Notes: generated by a model from the sequence alone, not told the origin. Numbered from the stretch's first letter, positions 19,185-29,284 are shown. The stretch: 64,000 nucleotides of DNA from Alphaproteobacteria bacterium (GCA_015654635.1 JAATGP010000069.1:106627-170626), one strand, 5' to 3'. Numbers and translations are program-made.

Positions 19185-20168
19185 CTAAAGCATCGACGGC
19201 ACAACCAGATCCGGCGCGACATGGCCGTCGGCGAAGCATTTGATGTTGAGGATGACACGCTCGCCCATCTCGATCCGCCCTTCGATGGTGGCCGAGGCCA
19301 TATGCGGCAGCAGCACCACATTGGGCGCCTTCAGCAGCAGCGGGTTAACCGCCGGTTCGCGTTCATAGACATCCAGTCCAGCGCCCGCCAATTGGCCCGC
19401 CGCCAGCATTTCGGCCAACGCATCTTCGTCGATGATTTCGCCGCGTGCGGTGTTGACGAGATAGGCGCTGGGTTTGAGCAGTTTCAGCCGCCGCGGCCCA
19501 AGCAGGTGATAGGTCGCGGGTGTGCGCGGGCAATTGACCGAGATCACGTCCATGCGCATCAGCATCTGGTCGAGGTTTTCCCAATAGGTCGCCTCGAGCG
19601 CGGCTTCCACATGGGCATGCACGGGTTTGCGGTTGTGATAATGGATTTGCATGCCGAAGGCTTTGGCGCGCGCCGCCACCGCTTCGCCGATGCGGCCCAT
19701 GCCGACGATGCCGAGCCTTTTGCCGGTCAAGCGATGGCCCAGCATCCAGGTTGGCGACCAGCCGGTGAAGCCGCCGCGCTCCAATTCGATGGCGCCCTCG
19801 ATAAAGCGCCGCGGTACCGCCAGGATCAGCGCCATGGTGGCGTCTGCCGTATCGTTGGTCAAAACGCCGGGGGTGTTGGTGATGGCCAGCCCGCGCGTCA
19901 GCGCCACATGGACATCGATATTGTCGAAACCATTGGCGTAATTGGCGATCATTTTCAGTTGCGGTCCGGCTTCGGCCAGAACCGAGGCATCCAGCCGGTC
20001 GGTGATGGTCGGCACGATGATCTCGGCGGTCCTCAATGCTTCGACCAATTCATTGCGTGACAGCGCCCGGTCGCTTTCGTTCAGCCGCGTATCGAACAAT
20101 TCGCGCAAGCGCGTTTCGATCACATCCGGCAGCTTACGGGTGACGATGACGACGGGTTTTTTCTGCAT
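19185..20168 (-). CDS. D-isomer-specific 2-hydroxyacid dehydrogenase
   Basis: An NAD(P)H-dependent reductase of 2-oxo acids, closest in pattern to glyoxylate/hydroxypyruvate reductases. Start 20168 (MQKKPVVIVTRKLP) gives 327 residues; the ORF-track start at 20393 overlaps purH and is a shadow. Key features are the nucleotide-binding LGIVGMGRIGEAVAARAKAFG, Arg in LVNTARGEIIDE, Glu in DVYEREPAV and His in LLPHMASAT, which form the catalytic Arg-Glu-His set. It begins 20 nt after purH and may be transcribed with it. The exact substrate is uncertain. Confidence 0.85.
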   Translation of the reverse strand: MQKKPVVIVTRKLPDVIETRLRELFDTRLNESDRALSRNELVEALRTAEIIVPTITDRLDASVLAEAGPQLKMIANYANGFDNIDVHVALTRGLAITNTPGVLTNDTADATMALILAVPRRFIEGAIELERGGFTGWSPTWMLGHRLTGKRLGIVGMGRIGEAVAARAKAFGMQIHYHNRKPVHAHVEAALEATYWENLDQMLMRMDVISVNCPRTPATYHLLGPRRLKLLKPSAYLVNTARGEIIDEDALAEMLAAGQLAGAGLDVYEREPAVNPLLLKAPNVVLLPHMASATIEGRIEMGERVILNIKCFADGHVAPDLVVPSML

Positions 20169-20188
20169 AAATATCTCGCAGCGGCAGA

Positions 20189-21763
20189 TCAGTGCCGGAA
20201 GTGGCGCATTCCGGTGAAGGCCATGGCAAGGCCAGCCGCATCGGCGGCGGCAATCACCTCGGCATCGCGGATCGATCCGCCCGGCTGGATCACGCTGGTT
20301 GCGCCCGCTTCGGCGATCTCGATCAGCCCATCGGCAAAGGGAAAAAACGCATCGGAGGCGGCGGCAGAGCCATGCGTCAAAGGTGTTGGCCAACCCGCGG
20401 TCTTGGCGGCTTGCGTGGCTTTCTCGGCAGCAATACGCGCCGAATCCACGCGGCTCATCTGCCCGGCGCCGATGCCCGCTGTGGTCAGGCCCTTGGCAAA
20501 GACGATGGTATTGGACTTCACATGCTTGCCGACCGTAAAGGCGAACAGCATGTCGGCGATTTCGGCCTCGGAAGGCTGGCGCTTGGTCACGATCTTCAAC
20601 TCTTCGCGGCGGATGCGGCCATTGTCGCGGCTCTGCACCAGAAGCCCGCCGGACACGGATTTGAAGGTCAGGCCCGGCGCCGCCGGATCGGGCAACCCGC
20701 CCACCACCAGCAGGCGCAAGCCCTTCTTCGCCGCCAGAATCTTGCGCGCATCGGCGTCGGCGTCAGGCGCAATGATCACTTCGGTGAAAATATGCGAGAT
20801 CAACTCGGCGGTGGCGCCGTCCAGCGTGCGATTGAACGCAATGATGCCGCCAAAGGCCGACACCGGATCGCAAGACAGCGCCCGCTGGTAAGCCTCGGTC
20901 AAATTGGCGCCCAGCGCCACGCCGCACGGATTGGCATGTTTGATGATGGCGCAGGCCGCATGGGTGGCGGCATCGAACTCGGCCACCAGCTCATAGGCGG
21001 CATCGGTATCGTTGATATTGTTGTAGGAGAGTTCCTTGCCTTGCAGCTGCTCGGCATTGGCCACACCGGGCCGCTTTTCGCCGGTGGTGTAAAAGGCAGC
21101 GTCCTGATGCGGGTTTTCGCCATAACGCAGCGCTTGGCGTAGCGTGCCGGCAAAAGCGCGCCGCCGCGGCGGCTCATCGTTCTGCAGCTGGGTGGCGAAC
21201 CAATTCGAGACGGCGGTGTCGTAAGCGGCGGTGCGGGCGTAAGCGGTCTGGGCCAGGCGGCGGCGCAGCGCCAGCGTGGTGTCGCCTTTGTTGGCGTCCA
21301 TCTCGGCCAGCACCGTGTCGTAATCTTCCACATCGACCACCACGGTGACGAAGGCGTGATTCTTGGCCGCCGAGCGCGTCATGGCCGGGCCGCCGATATC
21401 GATATTCTCGATCACCTCGTCGAAGGGCGCGCCTTTGGCGACGGTGGCTTCAAAGGGATAAAGATTGCAGACGAGCAGATCGATACCTTCGATGCCGTGT
21501 TCCTTCATCGCCGCGGCATGTTTGTCGCGCAACCCCAACAGCCCGCCATGCACGACCGGGTGCAGAGTCTTGACCCGCCCATCCATCATTTCCGGAAAGC
21601 CGGTGATGTCCGCGACGTCGCTGACTGTCAGCCCCGCTTCGCGCAAGGCCTTGGCGGTGCCGCCGGTCGAAATCAGGGCCACGCCGTGTTTGGCAAGGCC
21701 TTGGGCAAATTCGATCAAGCCGGTTTTGTCGGAAACGGAGAGGAGCGCGCGGGCGATGGTCAT
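20189..21763 (-). CDS. purH: Bifunctional AICAR formyltransferase / IMP cyclohydrolase
   Basis: Catalyses the last two steps of de novo purine synthesis: formylation of AICAR and ring closure to IMP. Start 21763 ([16 protein letters not shown]) gives 524 residues, the usual size; the 546-residue ORF extends through a non-conserved leader. The MGS-like cyclohydrolase domain shows [14 protein letters not shown] and [18 protein letters not shown]. The formyltransferase domain shows [22 protein letters not shown] and the C-terminal DAFFPFADG and QPGGSIRD. All expected motifs are present. Confidence 0.95.
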   Translation of the reverse strand: MTIARALLSVSDKTGLIEFAQGLAKHGVALISTGGTAKALREAGLTVSDVADITGFPEMMDGRVKTLHPVVHGGLLGLRDKHAAAMKEHGIEGIDLLVCNLYPFEATVAKGAPFDEVIENIDIGGPAMTRSAAKNHAFVTVVVDVEDYDTVLAEMDANKGDTTLALRRRLAQTAYARTAAYDTAVSNWFATQLQNDEPPRRRAFAGTLRQALRYGENPHQDAAFYTTGEKRPGVANAEQLQGKELSYNNINDTDAAYELVAEFDAATHAACAIIKHANPCGVALGANLTEAYQRALSCDPVSAFGGIIAFNRTLDGATAELISHIFTEVIIAPDADADARKILAAKKGLRLLVVGGLPDPAAPGLTFKSVSGGLLVQSRDNGRIRREELKIVTKRQPSEAEIADMLFAFTVGKHVKSNTIVFAKGLTTAGIGAGQMSRVDSARIAAEKATQAAKTAGWPTPLTHGSAAASDAFFPFADGLIEIAEAGATSVIQPGGSIRDAEVIAAADAAGLAMAFTGMRHFRH

Positions 21764-21840
21764 GGCAACTCGCGAAAAAGGGGTGGCTCTCCGGCCGTGA
21801 TACTGCGCTGAGCCCTGAAACGAAAGCAAAAAGGAGAGGC

Positions 21841-23109
21841 TCAGACCGTCCCGGATTCGAGCACTTTTCGAACCGCACCCGTCAGGGCCGCCAATTCACC
21901 CTCAGAAATCGTCAGGGCAGGGGTCAGATAAACCACATTGCGCAGGGGCCGGACCCACACGCCTTCGGCAACGAAACGCTGGCACAGCGCCTCGCGATTG
22001 GGGGTTCCAGCCAATTCCACCACCCCAATACCACCGCGCACGCGCACGTCGCTGACGCCGGGCAGGCTCAGGCAAGGCCCCAGCGCGGTCGCCATCGCTT
22101 TGCCGATATCGTTGGCCGCCAAGAGCCGGTTTTGGCTTTCAAACAGATCCAGACTGGCATTGGCCGCCGCGCAAACCAGCGCATTGCCCATATAAGTCGG
22201 TCCATGCATTAGCGCGTGCAGCGGCTCATCCGAAAAGAACGCATCGAAGACCTTACCGCTCGCCACCGTCGCTGCCAGGGGCAGCGTACCGCCCGTCAGC
22301 GCTTTGCCAATGGTCATGATGTCGGGCACCACCTTTGCTGCTTCGCTCGCAAACATGGCGCCGGTGCGGCCAAAGCCAGTGAAGATTTCGTCAAAGATCA
22401 GCAGCAAATCGTATTTGTCGGCCAGCGCCCGCAAGCGCTGCAAGGTTTGCTCATCATGGAAGACCATGCCGCCCGCGCCTTGCACCAAGGGCTCGACAAT
22501 GATGGCCGCCGCCTCGTCGGCGTGATTGGCAAGAAAGCGGTCCAGCGCTTCGGCGCTTTCCTCATCGCGTGGCAGCTCGCAGATAAAGTTCTGCGCCAGC
22601 ACACCCGCAAACAGCGTATGCATGCCTTCTTCGGGATCGCAGATGGCCATGGTGGCAAAGGTGTCGCCGTGATAACCGCCCTTGAAGGCAACGAATTTCG
22701 TCCGTGTACGCACGCCCCGGTTCAGCCAGAACTGCACCGCCATTTTCAAAGCGACTTCCACCGCCACCGAACCCGATTCGGAAAAGAAGACGCGGGAAAG
22801 ATCGCCGGGCAAAAGCGCCGCCAATCGTGTTGCCAAACGCGCGGCCTGATCGTGCAGCAAGCCGCCCAGCATGACGTGAGGCATGCGCGCGGCTTGTTCA
22901 GCAATGGCATTGGTGATGTGGGGCGGATTATAGCCGTGCACCGCTGTCCACCACGACGCTATGCCGTCGATCAGTTCGCGCCCATCCTCCAGCACAATGC
23001 GGCTGCCATGGGTCTTCGTCACCGCCAAAGGCGGCGCCGCCGTCTTCATCTGGCGATAGGGCAGCCAGATATGGCGCATACCGTTATCATACCAAGCGGG
23101 TGCGCTCAT
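21841..23109 (-). CDS. bioA: Adenosylmethionine-8-amino-7-oxononanoate aminotransferase
   Basis: A PLP-dependent class III aminotransferase converting KAPA to DAPA with S-adenosylmethionine as amino donor in biotin synthesis. It is 422 residues, standard length. The start of the fold shows [11 protein letters not shown] and [23 protein letters not shown]. Other motifs are [14 protein letters not shown], the PLP Asp region [15 protein letters not shown] and the PLP-binding Lys in [11 protein letters not shown]. It is downstream of bioB with an 8-nt gap, forming a bioBA operon opposite to bioD. Confidence 0.94.
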   Translation of the reverse strand: MSAPAWYDNGMRHIWLPYRQMKTAAPPLAVTKTHGSRIVLEDGRELIDGIASWWTAVHGYNPPHITNAIAEQAARMPHVMLGGLLHDQAARLATRLAALLPGDLSRVFFSESGSVAVEVALKMAVQFWLNRGVRTRTKFVAFKGGYHGDTFATMAICDPEEGMHTLFAGVLAQNFICELPRDEESAEALDRFLANHADEAAAIIVEPLVQGAGGMVFHDEQTLQRLRALADKYDLLLIFDEIFTGFGRTGAMFASEAAKVVPDIMTIGKALTGGTLPLAATVASGKVFDAFFSDEPLHALMHGPTYMGNALVCAAANASLDLFESQNRLLAANDIGKAMATALGPCLSLPGVSDVRVRGGIGVVELAGTPNREALCQRFVAEGVWVRPLRNVVYLTPALTISEGELAALTGAVRKVLESGTV

Positions 23110-23117
23110 AAAGGCCT

Positions 23118-24086
23118 CTAAAGTGGATTCGAGCCCATAGGCGTAATGCCGAGCTTGGCAAAAAGTTGCCTATCCTTATGCGCTTCGGGGTTGGGTGTGG
23201 TCAGCAGCTTCTCGCCATAGAAAATCGAGTTGGCCCCGGCCAGGAAGCACAAGGCTTGGGCTTCTTCATGCATATATTCGCGCCCCGCCGACAGCCGCAC
23301 CATGGATTTGGGCATGGTGATGCGCGCCACCGCAATGGTGCGCACGAAATCGAAAATATCGAGCGGCGCCGTCTGCGCCAGCTTGGTGCCGCCCACCCGC
23401 ACCAGCAGATTGATCGGCACGCTTTCGGGATGCACATCCATGGTGGCGAGCGTCAGCAGCATGCCGATGCGGTCGCTTTCCTCTTCCCCCATGCCGACAA
23501 TGCCGCCGCAGCAAACATTGATGCCCGCCTCGCGCACCGCGCACAGCGTGTCGAGCCGGTCCTGAAAATTCCGTGTGGTGATGATCTCTTGGTAATATTC
23601 CGGCGAGGTATCGATATTGTGGTTGTAGTAATCGAGCCCCGCCTGTTTCAGCTTGCCCGCTTGGCCCCCCGTCAGCATGCCCAGGGTGACGCAGGTTTCC
23701 AGCCCCAGGGCTTTGACCTCGGCCACCATCTCGCACACCGCCTCCAGATCGCGTTCCTTGGGCGCGCGCCATGCTGCCCCCATGCAAAAGCGCGTCGCAC
23801 CCGCCGCCTTGGCCTTTTTGGCCTCAGCCAGCACGGCGCAGACATCCATCAGCTTTTCGGCCTTGAGGCCCGATTTGTGATAAGCGCTTTGCGAGCAATA
23901 GCCGCAATCTTCCGGACAGCCGCCGGTCTTGATCGACAGCAGAGTCGAAATTTGCACCTCGTTGGCGGGAAAATGCTGGCGATGCACGCTTTGCGCTTCA
24001 AAGATCAGATCGGAAAAGGGCAGTGCGTAGAGCCGCGCCAGCTCTGCGCGGGTCCAATCGTGGCGAATGTCCATTAAAGCAATCAT
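23118..24086 (-). CDS. bioB: Biotin synthase
   Basis: A radical SAM enzyme that inserts sulfur into dethiobiotin to form biotin. The SAM [4Fe-4S] motif is [13 protein letters not shown] (CxxxCxxC). Additional conserved stretches are [24 protein letters not shown] and [12 protein letters not shown], the last with Cys near the [2Fe-2S] site. The start is taken at 24086 ([11 protein letters not shown], 322 residues); 24074 (MDIRHDW) is equally plausible, and the track start at 24128 runs into the bioD promoter region. bioA follows after 8 nt. Confidence 0.94.
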   Translation of the reverse strand: MIALMDIRHDWTRAELARLYALPFSDLIFEAQSVHRQHFPANEVQISTLLSIKTGGCPEDCGYCSQSAYHKSGLKAEKLMDVCAVLAEAKKAKAAGATRFCMGAAWRAPKERDLEAVCEMVAEVKALGLETCVTLGMLTGGQAGKLKQAGLDYYNHNIDTSPEYYQEIITTRNFQDRLDTLCAVREAGINVCCGGIVGMGEEESDRIGMLLTLATMDVHPESVPINLLVRVGGTKLAQTAPLDIFDFVRTIAVARITMPKSMVRLSAGREYMHEEAQALCFLAGANSIFYGEKLLTTPNPEAHKDRQLFAKLGITPMGSNPL

Positions 24087-24169
24087 CCGTGAGCCGCACT
24101 GCCCCCTTATCCCGCTGGGCCAGCACACGCAACCTCGACAGCGCGCCCCGCTTCCTGCAAAGGGAAGGC

Positions 24170-24826
24170 ATGAGCGCTTTCTTCGTCACCGGCACCGGCA
24201 CCGGCATCGGCAAGACCTTTATCACCGCAGGGCTATTGCGCGCGCTGCGCACAGCCGGCATCCCGGCCTCAGCCATCAAACCCGTTCTCAGCGGTTACGA
24301 CAGCGCGCCGGGCAGTGACCCTGCGCTGCTCTTAGAGGCCATGGGCAAAACCGTCACCGAGGCGGCTATTGCGGAAATCGCCCCTTTCCGTTTTGCCGCG
24401 CCGCTGTCGCCCGATATGGCGGCCCGGCGCGAGGGCCGCAGCATCGATGTCGCCGCCGTTCTGTCTTTCTGCCGCGAGGCGGCCGCCCGCCCCGGCACCG
24501 TGCTGATCGAAGGCGTCGGCGGCGTGATGGTGCCTCTCGACGACCGCCACACCACGCTCGACCTTATGCAAGCGCTGGCATTGCCGGTGGTGCTGGTGGC
24601 GGGTTCTTATCTCGGCAGCATCAGCCACAGCCTGACGGCGATGGCGGCGCTGGCCCAAGCAGGGATCACGCCCGCTGTGCTGGTGGTCAACGATTCGGGC
24701 ACGGGCGAGGTCCCTCTGGACGAGACCGCGGACACGCTGGCCCGTTTCCTGCCCGGCCAGGCCATCGTGATAGTGCCGCGCCCAAGCGGCGATTTTGCCC
24801 CTCTTATGGCCGCGATCCAGCGTTGA
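24170..24826 (+). CDS. bioD: Dethiobiotin synthetase
   Basis: An ATP-dependent carboxylase closing the ureido ring of DAPA to give dethiobiotin. The start at 24170 ([17 protein letters not shown]) follows a good ribosome site, AGGGAAGG, and gives 218 residues; the longer track ORF overlaps bioB. The P-loop is GTGTGIGKT, the substrate Lys region is AIKPVLSG, and GVGGVMVPL matches the family. It is divergent from bioBA across about 80 nt. bioF and bioC/H are not in the window. Confidence 0.92.
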   Translation: MSAFFVTGTGTGIGKTFITAGLLRALRTAGIPASAIKPVLSGYDSAPGSDPALLLEAMGKTVTEAAIAEIAPFRFAAPLSPDMAARREGRSIDVAAVLSFCREAAARPGTVLIEGVGGVMVPLDDRHTTLDLMQALALPVVLVAGSYLGSISHSLTAMAALAQAGITPAVLVVNDSGTGEVPLDETADTLARFLPGQAIVIVPRPSGDFAPLMAAIQR

Positions 24827-24881
24827 CCGCAGCCGCGCCATGGGTATAGTCCCCGGCCTCCATTCGCTTGTTACGAACAGT

Positions 24882-24967
24882 GCCCCTGTGGCGGAATGGT
24901 AGACGCAGCAGACTCAAAATCTGTCGCCTTTACGGGCGTGCTGGTTCAAGTCCGGCCAGGGGCACCA
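24882..24967 (+). tRNA. tRNA-Leu (anticodon CAA)
   Basis: A complete class II tRNA with acceptor stem GCCCCTG/CAGGGGC, D-arm GGCGGAATGGTAGACGC, anticodon arm CAGAC-T-CAA-AA-TCTG, a variable arm, T-arm GGTTCAAGTCC and encoded CCA. The anticodon reads UUG codons. The decayed recombinase end immediately downstream makes this a likely historic attachment site. Confidence 0.92.
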
Positions 24968-25150
24968 TTCCCGTACAAAACCGCGAACCTCGCCCAGACG
25001 TTCCGGGGCGGTGGCGGGCGGCGGGCGGCCCGGAGATGACGGCCCTTTCGGCGCCCACCACAATGGATGAGACCAGCCCGCGTAGGTAGCGCTTTTTGAG
25101 AGCCGACGGCGCGCTCAAGAGCCTGCGCTTCGGGACGGCGGCAATGCTGG
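24914..25150 (-). pseudogene. Decayed C-terminus of a site-specific (large serine type) recombinase at tRNA-Leu
   Basis: On the minus strand one frame reads RRLLSAPSALKKRYLRGL followed by VSSIVVGAERAVISGPPAA. The next 10 nt shift the frame, after which PERLGEVRGFVREWCPW continues into the tRNA 3' end. Both blocks match the usual C-terminal pattern of recombinase-family integrases (LKKRYLR.LV..IVV...G and a VREW ending that reads into the target gene). The catalytic N-terminal domain is absent, and the upstream sequence to about 25370 shows no more of it. I read it as the relic of an element that inserted at tRNA-Leu. The match is by eye only. Confidence 0.5.
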
Positions 25151-25280
25151 CGGCTTGCCGCTTGGAAAGGACCTGCCGGAACGCAGGGGCGTTGTGATGT
25201 CTATGCCTCGGCTGTCGTCCGGTTGATGCGCGTCAGAGGGCGGGTCCTTTCTGCCGCACGCGGCCTCTAGGCAACGCGCC

Positions 25281-25295
25281 ATTAATCAGACATTT
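25281..25295. promoter_or_regulatory. Candidate GntR operator upstream of the first GH39 gene
   Basis: ATTAATCAGACATTT is a partial match to the recurring palindrome ATTTGTC-T-GACAAAT (read on either strand), about 80 nt before the GH39 start. Confidence 0.4.
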
Positions 25296-25373
25296 TATCC
25301 GCCAAGACTGTCAGCCGAGTGGCACCGCGCCCTGGGGCAAATGATGTGCCGCCGTCACGGAGGGAGTGTTCTG

Positions 25374-26951
25374 ATGCGCATGATTGGTGCGGTTGTAATG
25401 ACCGCTGCACTGTTTTTTCTGCCCGCCTCGGCTGCTCAACATCGCGTGATTACAGCCGACCTGACGCGGGTGACCGGGCCGCATTCCGGCGTACCCTTGG
25501 AGGTGGTCGGCGCCGGACGAGCGGCAGAAGGCTTGCGTGCCGACTGGCAGGAACAACTCGCAACGGTGCAGTCCGACATCGGCTTCCACTATCTGCGCAT
25601 GCACGGCCTGCTCACCGATGAGATGGGAGTCTACAGCGAAGACAAGGACGGCCATCCGCAATTCAATTTCCAGTACATCGACTCGCTTTACGACGCACTG
25701 CTCAAGCTGAAGATCCGCCCCTTTGTGGAATTGACCTTCATGCCCTCGAAGCTGGCCAGCGGCACGACGACGGTATTTTGGTGGAAGGGAAACACCTCGC
25801 TGCCCAAGGACCCCGCCAAATGGGCGATGCTGATGCGGGCGCTTGTGGCCCATTTCAAGGAGCGCTACGGCGAAGACGAGATCAACAAATGGTATTTCGA
25901 GGTTTGGAACGAGCCCGATATTCGCGGCTTCTGGCCCCACCCGCTGGAAGACTATTTCTCGCTTTACAAGACCACCGCCGAAGCGATCCGCGCCGAATGT
26001 GCCCATTGCCGGATCGGCGGTCCGGCCTCGGCGGTGCCTTATGCGGCGGAAGAGGCGTTCGAGAAATGGCTGCTTGCCAATCCGGCGATCCCCAACGATT
26101 TCATCGCGCTGCATGCCTATGGCGTCAATCAAGGCTATCTCGACGAGACCGGTCGCGCTGGCACCGTCATCGATCCCGATCCCAACCGGGTCAGCGGGCG
26201 CATGCGCCACTCGCGCGAGCTGATCGATGCCACGGCGCTGAAAGGGCGTGAACTGCACTTCACCGAATGGAGCTCCGCCTATACGCCGACCGATTACATG
26301 CACGATCAGTATCATCAGGCGAGCTTCATCCTGAATGTCGTCAAGCGCGCCACGCCCTATGTGGATTCGCTGTCCTATTGGACATTCACGGATATCTTCG
26401 AGGAGCTGGGGCCGCGCTTCACGCCGTTCCACGGCGGCTTCGGGTTGATGAATCTCGAAGGGATCAAGAAGCCGTCCTATCACGCATTTTCGTTTCTCAG
26501 TCGGCTGCATGGTGAGGATGTTGCGGTAAAGGACCAGCAATCCTGGATCACCAAGGATAGAGACGGCACCATCACCGCGCTGGCCTGGGACTATGCACCT
26601 GTCGTGCCGCCCAAGGGCAGCAATGATCAAATCTTCTACCGCCAGGATCTGCCGGCCGCGGCCAAAGGCAATCTGACCTTCGATCTTTCGCATGTGCCCG
26701 ACGGCCGTTACGCGGTTTCGCTTTATCAGATCGGTTATCAGCAGAATGATGCGTTTACCGCCTATATGAAGATGGGCGCGCCAAACCAGCTGAGCAAAGC
26801 GCAGGTGGAGAGCCTGAAGCAGATCAGCACCGGTGCGCCGTTGAGCCGCGAGGAGGTGACGGTTAGCGGCGGGCACTTCAGTAAGACGCTGCCGCTGCGC
26901 GCCAACGATTGCTACGAGCTTGTGCTGATACCGACGGGAGGCGCGAAATGA
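25374..26951 (+). CDS. Glycoside hydrolase family 39, probable beta-xylosidase
   Basis: An exported 525-residue enzyme removing terminal beta-linked xylose (or a related sugar) from oligosaccharides. The start at 25374 follows GGAGGGAGTG; a signal peptide (MRMIGAVVMTAALFFLPASAA) is evident. The GH39 (beta/alpha)8 barrel shows the acid/base Glu in WYFEVWNEPDIRGFW and the nucleophile Glu in LHFTEWSSAY. Also typical are YLRMHGLL and SYWTFTDIFEELG. A beta-sandwich follows from about residue 400. It is the first intact gene of the hemicellulose locus next to tRNA-Leu, and a gene fragment follows its stop directly. Confidence 0.85.
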   Translation: MRMIGAVVMTAALFFLPASAAQHRVITADLTRVTGPHSGVPLEVVGAGRAAEGLRADWQEQLATVQSDIGFHYLRMHGLLTDEMGVYSEDKDGHPQFNFQYIDSLYDALLKLKIRPFVELTFMPSKLASGTTTVFWWKGNTSLPKDPAKWAMLMRALVAHFKERYGEDEINKWYFEVWNEPDIRGFWPHPLEDYFSLYKTTAEAIRAECAHCRIGGPASAVPYAAEEAFEKWLLANPAIPNDFIALHAYGVNQGYLDETGRAGTVIDPDPNRVSGRMRHSRELIDATALKGRELHFTEWSSAYTPTDYMHDQYHQASFILNVVKRATPYVDSLSYWTFTDIFEELGPRFTPFHGGFGLMNLEGIKKPSYHAFSFLSRLHGEDVAVKDQQSWITKDRDGTITALAWDYAPVVPPKGSNDQIFYRQDLPAAAKGNLTFDLSHVPDGRYAVSLYQIGYQQNDAFTAYMKMGAPNQLSKAQVESLKQISTGAPLSREEVTVSGGHFSKTLPLRANDCYELVLIPTGGAK

Positions 26952-27293
26952 GGACTATCGCTCGCAGCCGGTGGGGCCGACGAATATCTCGATTGGGCGG
27001 TGCCATCTTATGCCAAGCTCTACAAGTACACGGGCGACTCTCATTATCTCGAGGTCGCGCGCGTGCTGCTGCATGATACCAAATCGATGGTTGCGCTGCC
27101 GGGACGCCTTTACGATATGAAAGGCCCCGGCTGGCAACAGGAGCATTGGCATATGGGGCCGGGCGGAAGGGGCGTGGGCAGCCACCGCTTCTGGCTGCCC
27201 TGGATTACGGCCAATCACCTTGCCGGCATTTCTGGATTGGAAGAACTTGATCCGGACCTCTTCAAGGCGCTGAGCCACCCGCCCGCGCATTAA
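26952..27293 (+). pseudogene. 3' fragment of a six-hairpin glycosidase (GH127-like)
   Basis: Directly after the GH39 stop, in the same frame, about 113 codons read on from AAGGADEYLDWAVPSYAKL through VARVLLHDTKSMVALPGR and GPGWQQEHWHMGPGGRG to a stop at 27291-27293. The text looks like the C-terminal part of an (alpha/alpha)6-barrel enzyme such as beta-L-arabinofuranosidase (GH127-like). It has no start codon or ribosome site of its own, apart from a GTG in the middle. A deletion seems to have joined the tail of a lost gene to the GH39 stop codon. The family assignment is tentative. Confidence 0.5.
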
Positions 27294-27326
27294 CGGGCGC
27301 GGCAAAGCCGTCCCATTGCAGTGATC

Positions 27327-27350
27327 GCCCCGGCATCTTATGGCCGGGGC
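27327..27350. terminator. Hairpin at convergent gene ends
   Basis: GCCCCGGC-ATCTTATG-GCCGGGGC forms a perfect 8-bp stem overlapping the stop codon of the esterase gene. It could terminate transcription from the GH39 side, but the following T-run is only three long. Confidence 0.45.
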
Positions 27351-29284
27351 GCGTTTCCAATCGCCAGTTCAAACGGAACGGCCGGAAGCCGGGTGGCATC
27401 GTAGAGCGTGCAAACCGGACCGTCGCCCCAGCAATAGCGCACCCGTGTCGGCTTCAGTCCCTTGGGCACCGCAAGCTGCACGCCATCGCCTTTGATCGAC
27501 GCGGCCACAAAGCGGCAGCTTGTTTGCGCGGCGGCGCAGAGTTCGAAGCCGATCGGCTGGGCGCCGTTCACGGCAGCAAGCGTGCCATTGTTCCCAGCAA
27601 AACTGACGGTCACGGTGTTGTTCTGAAGACCGGCCCGAACCGGTTGCGGTCCGGGTTTCACCGATTGATCGTGGTAGATGACACGGCGCGCGGCCAGCGC
27701 AAGCCTGCGGCCGGCTTCCTGCTTATTGGCGGGATGCAACCCCATATGGTCGCCAATATCGATGGTGACGGCGAGGGCCGCGTTGGCATCGCCCGCCACC
27801 GCAAGGCGTTGGGCTTCTCGCAGCCGTGCCCAGCCGGTGTCTTCGGGCGCAAATGGCGGCAGACCGTAATCGGGAAGTTGTACGATCAGGAAGGGCAGTT
27901 GAGGCGCTTGAAACAAGCCGCGCCAATCGGCCATCCAGGCTTTCAACAGGCCTTGATAGGTCTCTGCCGTGTCGGTGTTGGACTCGCCCTGATACCAGAG
28001 CACGCCGCGCAATCCATACGGCGCCAGCGGGGCGATCATCGCGTTGTAAGCGACGGTGATGCCTGCCGTCGCACCCCAAGGCAAACGTGGCGCTGCTCCC
28101 GCGACGGGCTGATAGCGCCACGGGCCGGGTAAGGAAACCGACGAGCCGTCGGCAAACTTGATGGCACGTGCTTCCGCCGGTCCGAACAGCCCACAGCCGC
28201 GCCAGCCGCAAAAATCGTTGATCAGAATGTCGTTCTGCCCGGCGTGCAAAACGCCGGACGGCAGTTTGTAGCTGCGCTTTTCCGCGTAGCCGAAGGTGGA
28301 CGCAATGAAGCGTCCGTTGACCCAGGTTTCGTCTTCTTCGGTGATCGTCCCGAGATCGATGTCGCTGGCTTGTGCAGCTTGCGCGGCCGTCAGCGTAACG
28401 GAAGTGCGGAACCAGATATGGCCAGTGTAGTGCTCAAGGGCGGGAACGCCCCATGTGCTCCAGACGCCGAGACCTTCTGGCGCCAGCGGCCAATGCGCGC
28501 TCGCCGCGGGATCGGTCCACGGCGTGGTGCCGAGCTTCTGGCGCCAATAGGCTTCGATGACGTCGCCCCAATGCGTCATCCCTGCGGCGGAATCTTTGGC
28601 CCATACCTTCAGGGCCTCCAGCCGAAGATCGTTGCCACCCGCCTGGTGAAGACCATCTGCGCTCATGAAGGCGGTGATATTTGCCCCTGGCCAGGACGAA
28701 TGGATGAGCCCGAGCGGAACATGCACGCTTTGTTGCAGATCGCGGGCAAAGAAGTAGCATGCCGCAGAGAACCGCGCGACGTTTGCGGGGGTCGCGGCCT
28801 CCCACTTCACCGCAGAGGGAAGAGCGGCAAGCGGCGTTGCACTCGTCTGGTTCGCCACGGTCATCAATCGCAGTGTATCGTTGGCCGACACCTGGACATC
28901 TGGCCCGGCATCGATGGCGCCCATAACGGAATAGGCCATGTTGGACTGGCCCGAGCAGAGATAGACATCGCCAATCAGAATGTCGTTCACGGTCTGCGCG
29001 GCATCGGCGCCGCTATGCACGGTAAGCGCATATGGTCCCCCGGCAGGCAGAGCCGGAAGCTCGGCGCGCCAGTGCCCGCCTTCATCCGCCTTTGCCGTGA
29101 TGGAGGCAGTTCCGATCGCGGCCGTGACGGCGGCATTCGGCGCCGCCGTCCCCCACAGGCGGATCGGCTGGTCGCGCTGAAGCACGGCGTGATCCTGAAA
29201 GATGGGGTTGAGAAGCGCCTCGGCATTCGCGGCACTCGTCAACAAGGCCGCAATGAAGGCGGCGCGGAAAATCGATGCGGACAT
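27338..29284 (-). CDS. Sialate O-acetylesterase-type (SASA) exported acetylesterase
   Basis: A 648-residue secreted SGNH-fold esterase of the SASA family. In hemicellulose loci such enzymes usually remove acetyl groups from xylan or side-chain sugars. The signal peptide is MSASIFRAAFIAALLTSAANA, and start 29284 follows GGAGAAG. The nucleophile Ser is in VYLCSGQSNMAYS, the second block is GVLWYQGESNTD and the catalytic Asp/His are in DIGDHMGLHPANKQEAG. An inserted beta-sandwich (about 280-400: YTGHIWFRTSVTL...ETWVNGRFI) resembles the GH2 sugar-binding type. It is followed on the same strand by nothing until a convergent hairpin. The GH27 gene lies 53 nt upstream and is probably co-transcribed. 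Confidence 0.82.
   Translation of the reverse strand: MSASIFRAAFIAALLTSAANAEALLNPIFQDHAVLQRDQPIRLWGTAAPNAAVTAAIGTASITAKADEGGHWRAELPALPAGGPYALTVHSGADAAQTVNDILIGDVYLCSGQSNMAYSVMGAIDAGPDVQVSANDTLRLMTVANQTSATPLAALPSAVKWEAATPANVARFSAACYFFARDLQQSVHVPLGLIHSSWPGANITAFMSADGLHQAGGNDLRLEALKVWAKDSAAGMTHWGDVIEAYWRQKLGTTPWTDPAASAHWPLAPEGLGVWSTWGVPALEHYTGHIWFRTSVTLTAAQAAQASDIDLGTITEEDETWVNGRFIASTFGYAEKRSYKLPSGVLHAGQNDILINDFCGWRGCGLFGPAEARAIKFADGSSVSLPGPWRYQPVAGAAPRLPWGATAGITVAYNAMIAPLAPYGLRGVLWYQGESNTDTAETYQGLLKAWMADWRGLFQAPQLPFLIVQLPDYGLPPFAPEDTGWARLREAQRLAVAGDANAALAVTIDIGDHMGLHPANKQEAGRRLALAARRVIYHDQSVKPGPQPVRAGLQNNTVTVSFAGNNGTLAAVNGAQPIGFELCAAAQTSCRFVAASIKGDGVQLAVPKGLKPTRVRYCWGDGPVCTLYDATRLPAVPFELAIGNAPRP

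Noticed and set aside
17832-20060. 742-codon plus-strand ORF
   Set aside because: It lies antisense to dadA and the 2-hydroxyacid dehydrogenase gene, both of which show full family motifs. The translation is Arg/Gly/His-rich with no motif.
24968-25089. Antisense ORF ending PLAGLEPARP as a gene of its own
   Set aside because: It is the familiar artefact of reading antisense through a tRNA 3' end. The recombinase-like blocks upstream are treated as a relic instead.
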